NCBI RefSeq assembly: GCF_006715635.1
Contig: NZ_VFNP01000001.1
Span: forward strand, 2,108,001-2,172,000
Direction of reading: 5' to 3'
Length of the DNA: 64,000 nucleotides
DNA from: Streptomyces sp. SLBN-118
Lineage (GTDB): Bacteria; Actinomycetota; Actinomycetes; Streptomycetales; Streptomycetaceae
Shown here piece after piece: positions 38,577-46,993 of the stretch. Position 1 is the stretch's first letter. Every line of letters begins with the position of its first letter. Made by a program: the position numbers and the translations under genes. The notes under the pieces are model-generated. The model saw nothing but the letters and a program-made list of their open reading frames with translations. It was not told the origin of the DNA and ran no database searches.

Positions 38577-39392
38577 ATGAGAGAAACACCCCGCTCGCAG
38601 GGGACTGCGGGCGACCCCGGGACGGAGCCTCCCCAGCCTCGTCCTGGTCGTGCCCTCGCGCACACCACTGGAGCCTCCGGCTCCGGAACTCCTCACCGAT
38701 CGGATGGCCGCCCGCCCCAAACCCCCCGGGGCGCGCGGTACACCGGTCCGGCCGGCCGACTCGGAACCACCCCCCCTGTTCCGAGGCGGTCGGCTTCTCC
38801 TTTTCTGACTCCTGGCGCCCTTCTGACGCTCTGCGTCGCTCTCTTCGCGCTGATCACCTGGCAGGTGGTCACAGACGGGCAGCTGCGGTACGTGGACGAG
38901 CGCATCGAACTCAGAATCGCCGGCCACGGCCGCCCGGCGCTGACCGAGCTGCTCGCAGACCTCGGCAGCATGGAGGTCGCCCTTCCGGTCCTGGCCACGG
39001 CGATCGCGTACGCCCTGGGGCAGCGCCGCAGGGCCGAGGCCCTGCGTGCCGCACTGGCCATGGCCGCCGTGCCCGCGCTCGTCGTTCCGCTGAAGGCGCT
39101 GATCGACCGGCAGGGCCCGCTCACCGAGGCGGTCGGCTTCTACCCGTCGGGTCATACGGCGACCGCGATGGTCGCGTACTGCGGCGCGGCACTGCTCGTA
39201 TCGGTGCGGCTGATGCCCGCCGCCGTCCTGCTGACGGTGGCGACGGGCATCGGCCTGATGCTGCGCGGCTACCACTGGCCCCTGGACGTGCTGGCCAGTT
39301 GCTGCCTGGGCGGGGCGCTGCTGCTGATCAGCTCCATGGGTAGGCGTCGAAGTTCTTCGAGAACTCCCACTGGTTGTAGCGGTCCCAGTTGA
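38577..39392 (+). CDS. PAP2 superfamily membrane phosphatase
   Basis: About 271 aa from ATG 38577; the start is uncertain because no clear ribosome site precedes it. A polar, Pro/Arg-rich N-terminal region of about 80 residues precedes several membrane helices. The three PAP2 motifs are present: LKALIDRQGPL (K and R), FYPSGHTATAM (PSGH) and LRGYHWPLDVLAS (R...H...D). Probably acts on undecaprenyl or phosphatidyl phosphates at the outer face of the membrane. Its 3' end overlaps the convergent chitinase gene by 65 bases. Confidence 0.86.
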   Translation: MRETPRSQGTAGDPGTEPPQPRPGRALAHTTGASGSGTPHRSDGRPPQTPRGARYTGPAGRLGTTPPVPRRSASPFLTPGALLTLCVALFALITWQVVTDGQLRYVDERIELRIAGHGRPALTELLADLGSMEVALPVLATAIAYALGQRRRAEALRAALAMAAVPALVVPLKALIDRQGPLTEAVGFYPSGHTATAMVAYCGAALLVSVRLMPAAVLLTVATGIGLMLRGYHWPLDVLASCCLGGALLLISSMGRRRSSSRTPTGCSGPS

Positions 39393-41127
39393 CCGACCAG
39401 GTCATCAGGCCGCGCAGGGACGGCCAGCTGTCATGGGTCTGGTACGAGCCGCAACTCACCTTCCTCGTCAGGCAGTCCAGCGCCTTGTTCACCTCGGCGG
39501 GCGCGGTGTGGCCGTTGCCCGCCTGGGTGGAGGCGGGCAGCCCGATCGCCACCTGCTCGGGGCGCAGGGCCGGGAAGACCCTGGCGGTGTCACCGGCGAC
39601 CGGGAAGCCCGTCAGCAGCATGTCGGTCATGGCGATGTGGAAGTCGGCGCCGCCCATCGAGTGGTACTGGTTGTCCAGGCCCATGATCGAGCCCGAGTTG
39701 TAGTCCTGGACGTGCAGCAGCGTGAGGTCGTCGCGCAGGGCGTGGATGACCGGCAGGTAGGCACCGGCTCGCGGGTCCTGACCGCCCCAGGGGCCCGAGC
39801 CGTAGTACTGGTAGCCCAGCTGCACGAAGAAGGTCTCCGGGGCCATGGTGAGGACGAAGCCGGAGCCGTACTTGGCCTTGAGGGTCTTGACCGCCGAGAT
39901 CAGGTTGACGATCACAGGCGAGGTCGGGGAGCGGAAGTCCGTGTCGCCGGTGTTCAGCGACAGCGAGTGGCCCTCGAAGTCGATGTCCAGGCCGTCGAGG
40001 CCGTACTCGTCGATGATCTTCGAGACCGAGGAGACAAAGGTGTCGCGGGCGGCCGTGCTACTCAGCTGCACCTGGCCGTTGGCGCCGCCGATGGAGATCA
40101 GGACCTTCTTGCCCGCTGCCTGCTTCGCCTTGACGGCGGCCTTGAAGTCGGCGACGGACTCGACGTTCGGGCACTCGGAGGCCGGGCAGAGGCTGAAGCG
40201 GATGTCGCCCGATGTGACGGAGGTCGGTTCGCCGAAGGCGAGGTTGATGATGTCCCAGGAGTCGGGCACGTCCGCCATGCGTGTGTAGCCGGAGCCATTG
40301 GCGAAGCTTGCGTGCAGGTAGCCGACGAGGGCGTGCGCGGGTAGGCCGGTGCCGGGGTTGCCGCCGCGGGTGGTCGTCGCGCTGACGGCTGCGGACTTCG
40401 GGGACTCACCGGCGCTGTTCGTCGCGGCGACCTGGAAGCTGTACGAGGTCGATGGGGCAAGACCGGTGACGGTGGCCGAAGTCCCGCTGACGGACAGGAC
40501 CTTGGTGCCGCCGCGGTAGATGTTGTATCCGGTGGCGCCGGAGACCGGGGACCAGCTCAGCGGGACCGAGGTGGAGCCGGGGGATCCGGCGGTCAGGCCG
40601 GTGGGGGCGGCCGGTGCCTGGACCGGGTCGCCGCCCGGGCCGAGCAGGGAGAGGTCGTCGGCGGCGTACGCGGGGGTGCCGTACCAGCCGCGGGTGTAGA
40701 TGGTCACCGACGTGGTCGAGGCGCCGGTGCGGAAGCTCGTCGAGAGCTTCTGCCAGCTCGGCGCCGACGCCGTCCAGGTGGAGACGTCAGTCGTGCCGGT
40801 GCCGGATGCGCCGAGGTAGACATAGCTGCCCTGAACCCAGCCGCTGAGCGTGTAGTCGGAGTTGGGCTTGACGCTGACGGTCCGGCTGCACTTGGCGTTG
40901 TCGCTGCCCGCAGGGGTGGCCTTGAGTGCGGAGCTGCCGCTGTGGACCGGCGAGTTGACCACCACACCGCTGCCCGCCGTGCAGCTCCAGCCGTCGAGGC
41001 CCGTCTCGAAGCCGCCGTTGCGCGCGAGTTCGGTGTCGGCCGCTCCGGCCGAGGCCGCGGTGGCAACGAGTCCGCTGATGGCGAGGGCGGCCGCCGAAAG
41101 GGCGGCCGGAAGTCTGGTGCGGTCCAC
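39328..41127 (-). CDS. Secreted GH18 chitinase with carbohydrate-binding and FnIII domains
   Basis: 599 aa from GTG 41127 (GGAGG 5 bases upstream). Order: signal peptide (LSAAALAISGLVATAASAGA), a beta-sandwich carbohydrate-binding module (ELARNGGFETGLDGWSC to YTRGWYGTPAYAADDLSLLG), a fibronectin type III domain (PAAPTGLTAGSPGSTSVPLSWSP), and the GH18 catalytic barrel with the DGLDIDFE active-site motif. This matches the Streptomyces exochitinase/ChiC-type layout. It hydrolyses chitin outside the cell and is probably induced through the dre-like site upstream. Confidence 0.95.
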   Translation of the reverse strand: MDRTRLPAALSAAALAISGLVATAASAGAADTELARNGGFETGLDGWSCTAGSGVVVNSPVHSGSSALKATPAGSDNAKCSRTVSVKPNSDYTLSGWVQGSYVYLGASGTGTTDVSTWTASAPSWQKLSTSFRTGASTTSVTIYTRGWYGTPAYAADDLSLLGPGGDPVQAPAAPTGLTAGSPGSTSVPLSWSPVSGATGYNIYRGGTKVLSVSGTSATVTGLAPSTSYSFQVAATNSAGESPKSAAVSATTTRGGNPGTGLPAHALVGYLHASFANGSGYTRMADVPDSWDIINLAFGEPTSVTSGDIRFSLCPASECPNVESVADFKAAVKAKQAAGKKVLISIGGANGQVQLSSTAARDTFVSSVSKIIDEYGLDGLDIDFEGHSLSLNTGDTDFRSPTSPVIVNLISAVKTLKAKYGSGFVLTMAPETFFVQLGYQYYGSGPWGGQDPRAGAYLPVIHALRDDLTLLHVQDYNSGSIMGLDNQYHSMGGADFHIAMTDMLLTGFPVAGDTARVFPALRPEQVAIGLPASTQAGNGHTAPAEVNKALDCLTRKVSCGSYQTHDSWPSLRGLMTWSVNWDRYNQWEFSKNFDAYPWS

Positions 41128-41169
41128 AACTGCCTCCGGGCATGGGGGGATTGAGTGGGGGCGCCGCTC

Positions 41170-41203
41170 AACATGGTCCAGACCAATCAGGTTGTCAAGA
41201 CCT
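41170..41203 (-). promoter_or_regulatory. Chitinase promoter with DasR-responsive (dre-like) operator
   Basis: Minus strand: TTGACA (41198-41193), 17 bases, then CATGTT (41175-41170). The spacer and -10 region contain ATTGGTCTGGACCATG (41187-41172), matching the published dre consensus ACTGGTCTAGACCAGT in most positions. An overlapping imperfect palindrome AGGTCTTGACAACCT surrounds the -35, recalling the 12-bp direct repeats of Streptomyces chitinase promoters. Confidence 0.72.
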
Positions 41204-41250
41204 CTGACTGCGCCCGGGCCCTTCACTCCCCCGCCGCCCCGGCCTCCCTT

Positions 41251-41276
41251 CCCTGTACGCAGAAGTGCGTACAGGG
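41251..41276 (-). terminator. Terminator of the polyamine operon
   Basis: Perfect 11-bp stem CCCTGTACGCA / TGCGTACAGGG with a GAAG loop, downstream of the FAD oxidase stop at 41352 and upstream of the chitinase promoter. Confidence 0.8.
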
Positions 41277-41351
41277 GGGAGAGCGGGGTGGACGCGGAGA
41301 ATGACGCGGGTTTCGGCCGCCAATCCTGTCGAATTTCCAGCCGTCGAATCT

Positions 41352-42764
41352 CTAGCTGTCGAAGCCGAGGCCGAGCCGGTCCATCGCCTTCAGCCACAGA
41401 TTGCGGCGGCCCCCGTTGGCGTCCGCCCTGGCCAGCGCCCATTTGGTGAGTCCGATACCGGCCCAGGCGACGGGCTCCGGCGGGAACGGCAGCGGTTTGC
41501 TGCGCACCATCTCCAGTTCCGTGCGCTCAGTCGGCTGCCCGGAGAGCAGGTCGAGCATGACCTCCCCGCCGAAGCGGGTCGCGCCGACGCCCAGACCCGT
41601 GTACCCGGCCGCATAAGCGGCCTTGCCGCCGTGCGCGGTTCCGAAGAAGGCCGAGAAGCGCGAGCAGGTGTCGATCGCACCGCCCCAGGCATGGCTGAAG
41701 CGCAGCCCCTCAAGCTGCGGGAAGCAGCGGAAGAAGTGGGCGGCGAGCTTCAGATAGGTCTCGGGCCGGTGGTCCATCTCGGCGCTGACCTTGCCGCCGT
41801 ACGGATAGATCGCGTCGTAGCCGCCCCAGAGGATGCGGTGGTCGGCGGTGATCCGGAAGTAGTGGAACTGGTTCGCGCTGTCGCCCAGTCCCTGCCGTCG
41901 CTTCCAGCCGATCGCGGCGAGCTGCTCCGGACTGAGCGGTTCGGTCATCAGGGCGTAGTCGTAGACCGGGACGGTGTACGCGCGTACCCGCTTGACCAGG
42001 GACGGGAAGACGTTCGTGCCGAGCGCGACCTGGCGGGCGAAGATCCGGCCGTAGGGGGTGCGGACGGCCATCCCCGTTCCGGACGAGGCGAGTTGCTGTC
42101 CAGTGGTGTTCTCGTAGATCCGTACACCGAGGTCCTGGCAGGCCTGCTTGAGACCCCAGGCGAGCCGGGCCGGATGCAGCATCGCGACACCGCGCCGGTC
42201 CCACAGTCCGCCGAGGAAGGTCGGGGAGTTCACCTCGGCCCGTACCGCGTCCTGGTCGAGGAGTTCGAGGCCGGTGAAGCCGAGCTGCGTCGCCTCCTCG
42301 TACATCTCCCGCAGCTCTTCGGTCTGGTGGGGCTCGGTGGCGACGTCGATCTCACCGGTGCGTTCGAAGTCGCAGTCGATGGAGTACGCCTTGACCGCGG
42401 CCTCGATGGCGTCGAGATTGCGGGCGCCCAGCTCCTCCAGCTTCGCCATCTCCCCCGGCCAGCGGGCGAGTCCGTTGCCCAGGCCGTGGGTGAGCGATGC
42501 GGCGCAGAAGCCGCCGTTGCGGCCCGAGGCGGCCCAGCCCACCTCGCGCCCCTCGATCAGTACGACGTCCCGCCCGGGGTCGCGCTCCTTGGCGAGCAGC
42601 GCGGTCCACAGTCCGCTGTATCCACCGCCGACGACGAGGAGGTCGCAGTGCTCGTCGCCGGTCAGTGCCGGCAGTGCCCCGGGCTTCGCGGGGTCGTCCA
42701 GCCAATAGGAGACGGGCTGGGCGTCGGAGAGTGATGAGGCAAAGGTCATGGCAGCTGGGGCCAT
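41352..42764 (-). CDS. FAD-dependent oxidase, PuuB-like (gamma-glutamylputrescine oxidase type)
   Basis: 470 aa from ATG 42764 (AAGGAG at 8 bases). DAO-fold flavoprotein: dinucleotide motif LLVVGGGYSGLWTALL, then REVGWAASGRNGGF (a histidyl/cysteinyl-flavin-region motif shared with PuuB and glycine oxidases) and YTGLGVGATRFGGEVMLDLL near the C terminus. Last gene of a polyamine operon, 20 bases after the second permease. In the gamma-glutamyl pathway this enzyme would oxidise gamma-glutamylputrescine to the aldehyde plus ammonia and H2O2. Substrate inferred from context. Confidence 0.85.
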   Translation of the reverse strand: MAPAAMTFASSLSDAQPVSYWLDDPAKPGALPALTGDEHCDLLVVGGGYSGLWTALLAKERDPGRDVVLIEGREVGWAASGRNGGFCAASLTHGLGNGLARWPGEMAKLEELGARNLDAIEAAVKAYSIDCDFERTGEIDVATEPHQTEELREMYEEATQLGFTGLELLDQDAVRAEVNSPTFLGGLWDRRGVAMLHPARLAWGLKQACQDLGVRIYENTTGQQLASSGTGMAVRTPYGRIFARQVALGTNVFPSLVKRVRAYTVPVYDYALMTEPLSPEQLAAIGWKRRQGLGDSANQFHYFRITADHRILWGGYDAIYPYGGKVSAEMDHRPETYLKLAAHFFRCFPQLEGLRFSHAWGGAIDTCSRFSAFFGTAHGGKAAYAAGYTGLGVGATRFGGEVMLDLLSGQPTERTELEMVRSKPLPFPPEPVAWAGIGLTKWALARADANGGRRNLWLKAMDRLGLGFDS

Positions 42765-42783
42765 GGTTTCCACTCCTTCGGAG

Positions 42784-43581
42784 CTACTTGGACAAGGCGC
42801 TGTTCTTCCGCCGGCCGCTGATGATCTGGCCGCCGGCCACGATCAGCACGGCGATGGCGAACATCGCCGTGCCGATGACATTGATCTGGACGGGCGTGCC
42901 GCGTTGCGCCGAGCCCCACACGAACATGGGGAAGGTGACGGTGTTGCCGGAGTTGAAGTTGGTGATGATGAAGTCGTCGAACGAGAGCGCGAACGCGAGC
43001 ATCGCGCCGGCCGCGATGCCGGGAGCGGCGATCGGCAGCGTGACCCGTACGAAGGTCTGCACAGGTCCCGCGTAGAGGTCGCGCGCGGCCTCCTCGAGGC
43101 GCGGGTCCATCGACAGCACACGCGCCTTGACCGCGACCACCACAAAGCTGAGGCAGAACATGGTGTGCGCGATGAGGATGGTCCAGAAGCCCAGCTCCGC
43201 GCCCAGGTTGAGGAAGAGCGTGAGCAGGGATGCGGCCATGACGACCTCGGGCATCGCCATCGGCAGGAAGATCAGCGAGTTGACCGCGCCACGCGCCCGG
43301 AAGCGGTAGCGGACCAGCGCGAAGGCGATCATCGAGCCGAGGACGGTCGCGCCGATGGTGGCCCACAGCGCGATCTGGAGGGAGAGCGAGAGCGAGCCGC
43401 ACATGTCGGCGACCCCGCACGGGTCCTCCCAGGCGTCGGTGGAGAACTCCTGCCAGGAGTAGTTGAACCGGCCGGCGGGCTTGTTGAACGAGAACACCAT
43501 CACAACGATGTTCGGCAGGATCATGTACGCGAGCGTGAGCAGCCCCGCGATGACCACAAGGTTCTTCCGTATCCAGCGCAT
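42784..43581 (-). CDS. Polyamine ABC transporter permease (PotC type)
   Basis: 265 aa, six membrane helices (start MRWIRKNLVVIAGLLTLAYMILP). The EAA loop is RLEEAARDLYAGPVQTFVRVTLPIAAPGI. The conserved FNKPAGRFNYSWQEFS segment in the first periplasmic loop is typical of PotC/PotI. Its ATG overlaps the preceding stop (TGATG), so the two permeases are translationally coupled. Confidence 0.92.
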   Translation of the reverse strand: MRWIRKNLVVIAGLLTLAYMILPNIVVMVFSFNKPAGRFNYSWQEFSTDAWEDPCGVADMCGSLSLSLQIALWATIGATVLGSMIAFALVRYRFRARGAVNSLIFLPMAMPEVVMAASLLTLFLNLGAELGFWTILIAHTMFCLSFVVVAVKARVLSMDPRLEEAARDLYAGPVQTFVRVTLPIAAPGIAAGAMLAFALSFDDFIITNFNSGNTVTFPMFVWGSAQRGTPVQINVIGTAMFAIAVLIVAGGQIISGRRKNSALSK

Positions 43582-44507
43582 CAGACCAGGTCCTCCGTTC
43601 CGGCCCGGCGGATGTAGACGGTGACCATGATCAGCACGACCGCCATGAGAATGAACGACAGCGCGGCCGCGGTCGGGTAGTCGAGCACCCTCAGGAACTG
43701 CGACTGAATGACATTGCCGACCATCTTGGTGTCGGTGGAGCCGAGCAGTTCGGCGTTCACGTAGTCACCGCTGGCCGGGATGAAGGTCAGCAGGGTGCCG
43801 GAGACGACACCGGGCATGGAGAGCGGGAAGGTCACCTTGCGGAAGGTGGTGGACCCCTTCGCGTACAGGTCTCCGGCCGCCTCGTGGAGCCTCGGGTCGA
43901 TCCGCTCCAGCGAGGTGTACAGCGGAAGGATCATGAATGGCAGGAAGTTGTACGTCAGACCGCAGACCACCGCGAGCGGGGTGGCGAGCAGCCGGTTGCC
44001 CTCGGTCATGCCGAGCCAGCTGGTGACGTCCAGGAAGCCGACGCTGTCCAGCACGTTCACCACCGGGCCGCCGTCCGCGAGGATCGTCTTCCAGGCGAGC
44101 GTGCGGATCAGGAAACTGGTGAAGAACGGTGCGATGACCAGCACCAGCAGCAGGTTGCGCCAGCGGCCCGCCTTGAACGCGATCAGGTACGCCAGCGGGT
44201 AGCCGAGCAGCAGACACAGGATCGTGGCCGTTCCGGCGTAGAGGACCGAGCGCAGGAACTGCGGGTAGTACTCGTTCAGCGCGTCCCAGTAGGTCTGGAC
44301 GTGCCAGGTGACCTTGAAGCCGGCTTCGAGGGAACCCGTCTGCACGGATGTCGAGGCCTGGTAGACCAGCGGCAGCGCGAAGAAGACGACCAGCCACAGG
44401 ATGCCGGGCAGCAGCAGCCAGTACGGGACCAGCTTGCGGCGCACGGACGGTTTGTGGACGACCGGCTCGGCGACGGGCGAGGCGGGCGGTGCCTCGGTGA
44501 CGGTCAT
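43581..44507 (-). CDS. Polyamine ABC transporter permease (PotB type)
   Basis: 308 aa. An N-terminal polar segment (SPVAEPVVHKPSVRRKLVP) precedes six helices, the first being YWLLLPGILWLVVFFALPLVY. EAA loop: RLHEAAGDLYAKGSTTFRKVTFPLSMPGV. Pairs with the next permease. Its ATG overlaps the end of the ATPase gene by 4 bp. Confidence 0.92.
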   Translation of the reverse strand: MTVTEAPPASPVAEPVVHKPSVRRKLVPYWLLLPGILWLVVFFALPLVYQASTSVQTGSLEAGFKVTWHVQTYWDALNEYYPQFLRSVLYAGTATILCLLLGYPLAYLIAFKAGRWRNLLLVLVIAPFFTSFLIRTLAWKTILADGGPVVNVLDSVGFLDVTSWLGMTEGNRLLATPLAVVCGLTYNFLPFMILPLYTSLERIDPRLHEAAGDLYAKGSTTFRKVTFPLSMPGVVSGTLLTFIPASGDYVNAELLGSTDTKMVGNVIQSQFLRVLDYPTAAALSFILMAVVLIMVTVYIRRAGTEDLV

Positions 44508-45655
44508 GGCGTCTCCTCCACCGTCTCCACACCGGCGTCGATGTCCTGGGCGGCGTCGAGGCCGAAGGTGTGCTCCGGGTTCCAGTGCAGGACGACCTCG
44601 GCGCCGGGCACCAGGCGCGGGTCCCGCTCGATGTTCTGCACGTACACCTCCAGCTCCGGGCAGACCGGGCTGTCGATGACGAACTGCGTGGACACGCCGA
44701 TGAAGCTGGAGTCGGCGATCTTGCCGGTGAACCGGTTACGGCCGTCGTTGATCGTGCCCGCGTCGTCCGCGTGCGCGAGCGATATCTTCTCCGGGCGCAC
44801 ACCGACCAGCAGCTTTCCGCCGGTGCGGGGCTGGGTGGCGCAGCGCTGGGCGGGCAGCCGCAGCTTGGCGTCGGCGGCCGTGACGACGACCTCGCCGCCG
44901 CCGTTGGATGCGACCTCGGCCTCGATGAGGTTGGAGGTGCCCAGGAAGTTGGCAACAAAGGTGGTCTGCGGGTTCTCGTAGAGCTCGGCGGGCGCACCGA
45001 GCTGCTCGACCCGTCCGCCGTTCATCACCGCGACCGTGTCGGCCATGGTCATGGCCTCCTCCTGGTCGTGGGTGACATGCACGAAGGTGATGCCGACCTC
45101 GGTCTGGATGCGCTTGAGCTCCAGCTGCATCTGGCGGCGCAGCTTGAGGTCGAGGGCGCCGAGGGGCTCGTCGAGGAGGAGCACCTGGGGGTGGTTGATC
45201 AGGGCGCGGGCCACGGCGACGCGCTGCTGCTGGCCGCCGGAGAGCTGGTGCGGCTTGCGCTTGGCGAAGTCTCCGAGCTCGACGAGGTCGAGCATGTCGC
45301 CCACCTGCTTCTTCACCGACTTGATGCCGCGCCTGCGCAGTCCGAAGGCGACGTTCTCGTAGATGTCGAGGTGCGGGAAGAGCGCATAGCTCTGGAAGAC
45401 GGTGTTGACGGGGCGTTTGTACGGCGGAAGGCCGGTGACGTCCTTGTCGCCGAGGAACACCGTTCCGGTGCTCGGGTCCTCAAGACCGGCGATCATCCGC
45501 AGGGTGGTGGTCTTTCCGCAGCCGGAAGCACCGAGCAGGGCGAAGAACGAACCCTGCGGGATGGTCAGGTCGAGTGGGTGGACGGCCGTGAAGCTGCCGA
45601 AGGTCTTGCCGATCCCGGAGAGGCGGACGTCGCCGCCCTCTGTCTTTTCAGTCAT
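44504..45655 (-). CDS. Polyamine ABC transporter ATP-binding protein (PotA type)
   Basis: 383 aa. Walker [11 protein letters not shown]-loop FQSYALFPH, signature LSGGQQQRV, Walker [14 protein letters not shown]-loop VTHDQEEAM, then a C-terminal TOBE domain ([12 protein letters not shown] ... [14 protein letters not shown]) as in PotA. Energises import of putrescine/spermidine by the linked permeases and binding protein. 40 bases separate it from the PotD gene upstream. Confidence 0.94.
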   Translation of the reverse strand: MTEKTEGGDVRLSGIGKTFGSFTAVHPLDLTIPQGSFFALLGASGCGKTTTLRMIAGLEDPSTGTVFLGDKDVTGLPPYKRPVNTVFQSYALFPHLDIYENVAFGLRRRGIKSVKKQVGDMLDLVELGDFAKRKPHQLSGGQQQRVAVARALINHPQVLLLDEPLGALDLKLRRQMQLELKRIQTEVGITFVHVTHDQEEAMTMADTVAVMNGGRVEQLGAPAELYENPQTTFVANFLGTSNLIEAEVASNGGGEVVVTAADAKLRLPAQRCATQPRTGGKLLVGVRPEKISLAHADDAGTINDGRNRFTGKIADSSFIGVSTQFVIDSPVCPELEVYVQNIERDPRLVPGAEVVLHWNPEHTFGLDAAQDIDAGVETVEETP

Positions 45656-45695
45656 GGGTCGCGGTCCCAGTGGTGTCGAGGGGAGCAGGGGCAGG

Positions 45696-46943
45696 TCAGG
45701 CGCCGATGAGCTTGGCGAACTTCTCTTCGTACGCCTTCTCCTCCGCGCTGCTGAGCGAGCGGAAGGCGTGGGACTTGGCGGCCATGGCCTTGTCCGGGAG
45801 GATCAGCGTGTTCTCGGCAAGCGACTTGTCGATCTTGGTGAGTTCGGCGGCGACACCCTCGACCGGGCACACATAGTTGATGTATGCGGCGAGCTGGGCG
45901 GCGACAGGGAGCTCGTAGTAGTAGTCGATCAGGCGGGTGGCGTTCTGCTGGTGCCTGGCGTTCGCCGGGACCAGCAGATTGTCCGAGGACGTCATATAAC
46001 CGGCGGCCGGGATCGCGAACTTGATGTCGGGGTTGTCGACCTGGAGCTGAATGAGGTCACCGGCCCAGGCGAGACAGGCGGCGATGTCGCCCTTGTCCAG
46101 GTCCGAGGTGTAGTCGTTGCCGGTGAAGCGCCGGATCTGCTTCTTGTCGACGCCCTTCTGGAGCCGGCCGATCGCCGCGTCGTAGTCGGCTTCGTTGACC
46201 TTGGCCGGGTCCTTGCCCATGTCGAGCAGGGTCATGCCGACCGAGTCACGCATCTCGGTGAGGAAGCCGACCCGGCCCTTGAGCGTGGGGTCGTCGAGGA
46301 GTTGCGTGACGGAGTCGACCTTCTTGCCGCCGGTCGCCTTGACGTTGTAGGCGATGACGGTCGAGATACCGGTCCACGGGTAGGAGTAGGCGCGGCCCGG
46401 GTCCCAGTCGGGACTGCGGAACTGCGGGGAGAGATTCGCGTACGCGTGCGGAAGCAGCGAGGGATCGAGCTTCTGCACCCAGCCGAGCCGGATCATCCGG
46501 GCGGCCAGCCAGTCGGTGACGCATATCAGGTCGCGGCCGGTGTCCTGGCCCGCGGCGAGCTGCGGCTGGATCTTGCCGAAGAACTCGACGTTGTCGTTGA
46601 TGTCCTCCGTGTACTTGATTTTGATCCCGGTCCGCTTGGTGAACTGCTCCAGCGTGGGACGGTGCTTCTCGTCCTCGCTGACGTCCATGTACTCGGTCCA
46701 GTTGGAGAAGTTGATCCGCTTCTCCGCAGAGGAGTGGTCGTCCGAGACCGCTCCTTGTCCTTCTCGCTTCGCGGGCGGGATGCCGCAGGCGCTCAAGGAG
46801 GCGAGGCCGCCGATGGTGAGCGCGCCGATACCGCCGGCGCGCAGCATCGAACGGCGACTGAGGGCGCCCCGGCCGCTGGTGATACTGCGTCGCATTGCCG
46901 CCAGTTGGGCATCGGACAGGACGTCCGGCTCGTGCTGATCCAT
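45696..46943 (-). CDS. Polyamine-binding lipoprotein (PotD type)
   Basis: 415 aa from ATG 46943. The N-terminal region has a twin-arginine-like RRSMLRAGGIGALTIGGLA and a lipobox LSAC-G, so export through Tat and lipid anchoring are likely. The mature part (INFSNWTEYMDVSEDEKHRPTLEQFTKRTGIK) is the start of a spermidine/putrescine-binding fold, and LGWVQKLDPSLLP and NYVCPVEGV also fit PotD/PotF. The ligand cannot be decided between putrescine, spermidine or other amines. Confidence 0.92.
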   Translation of the reverse strand: MDQHEPDVLSDAQLAAMRRSITSGRGALSRRSMLRAGGIGALTIGGLASLSACGIPPAKREGQGAVSDDHSSAEKRINFSNWTEYMDVSEDEKHRPTLEQFTKRTGIKIKYTEDINDNVEFFGKIQPQLAAGQDTGRDLICVTDWLAARMIRLGWVQKLDPSLLPHAYANLSPQFRSPDWDPGRAYSYPWTGISTVIAYNVKATGGKKVDSVTQLLDDPTLKGRVGFLTEMRDSVGMTLLDMGKDPAKVNEADYDAAIGRLQKGVDKKQIRRFTGNDYTSDLDKGDIAACLAWAGDLIQLQVDNPDIKFAIPAAGYMTSSDNLLVPANARHQQNATRLIDYYYELPVAAQLAAYINYVCPVEGVAAELTKIDKSLAENTLILPDKAMAAKSHAFRSLSSAEEKAYEEKFAKLIGA

Positions 46944-46993
46944 GCGCTGTGCCCTTTCGGGATGGTGCCGCCGCTCGTGCGGCGGTGGGCTGG

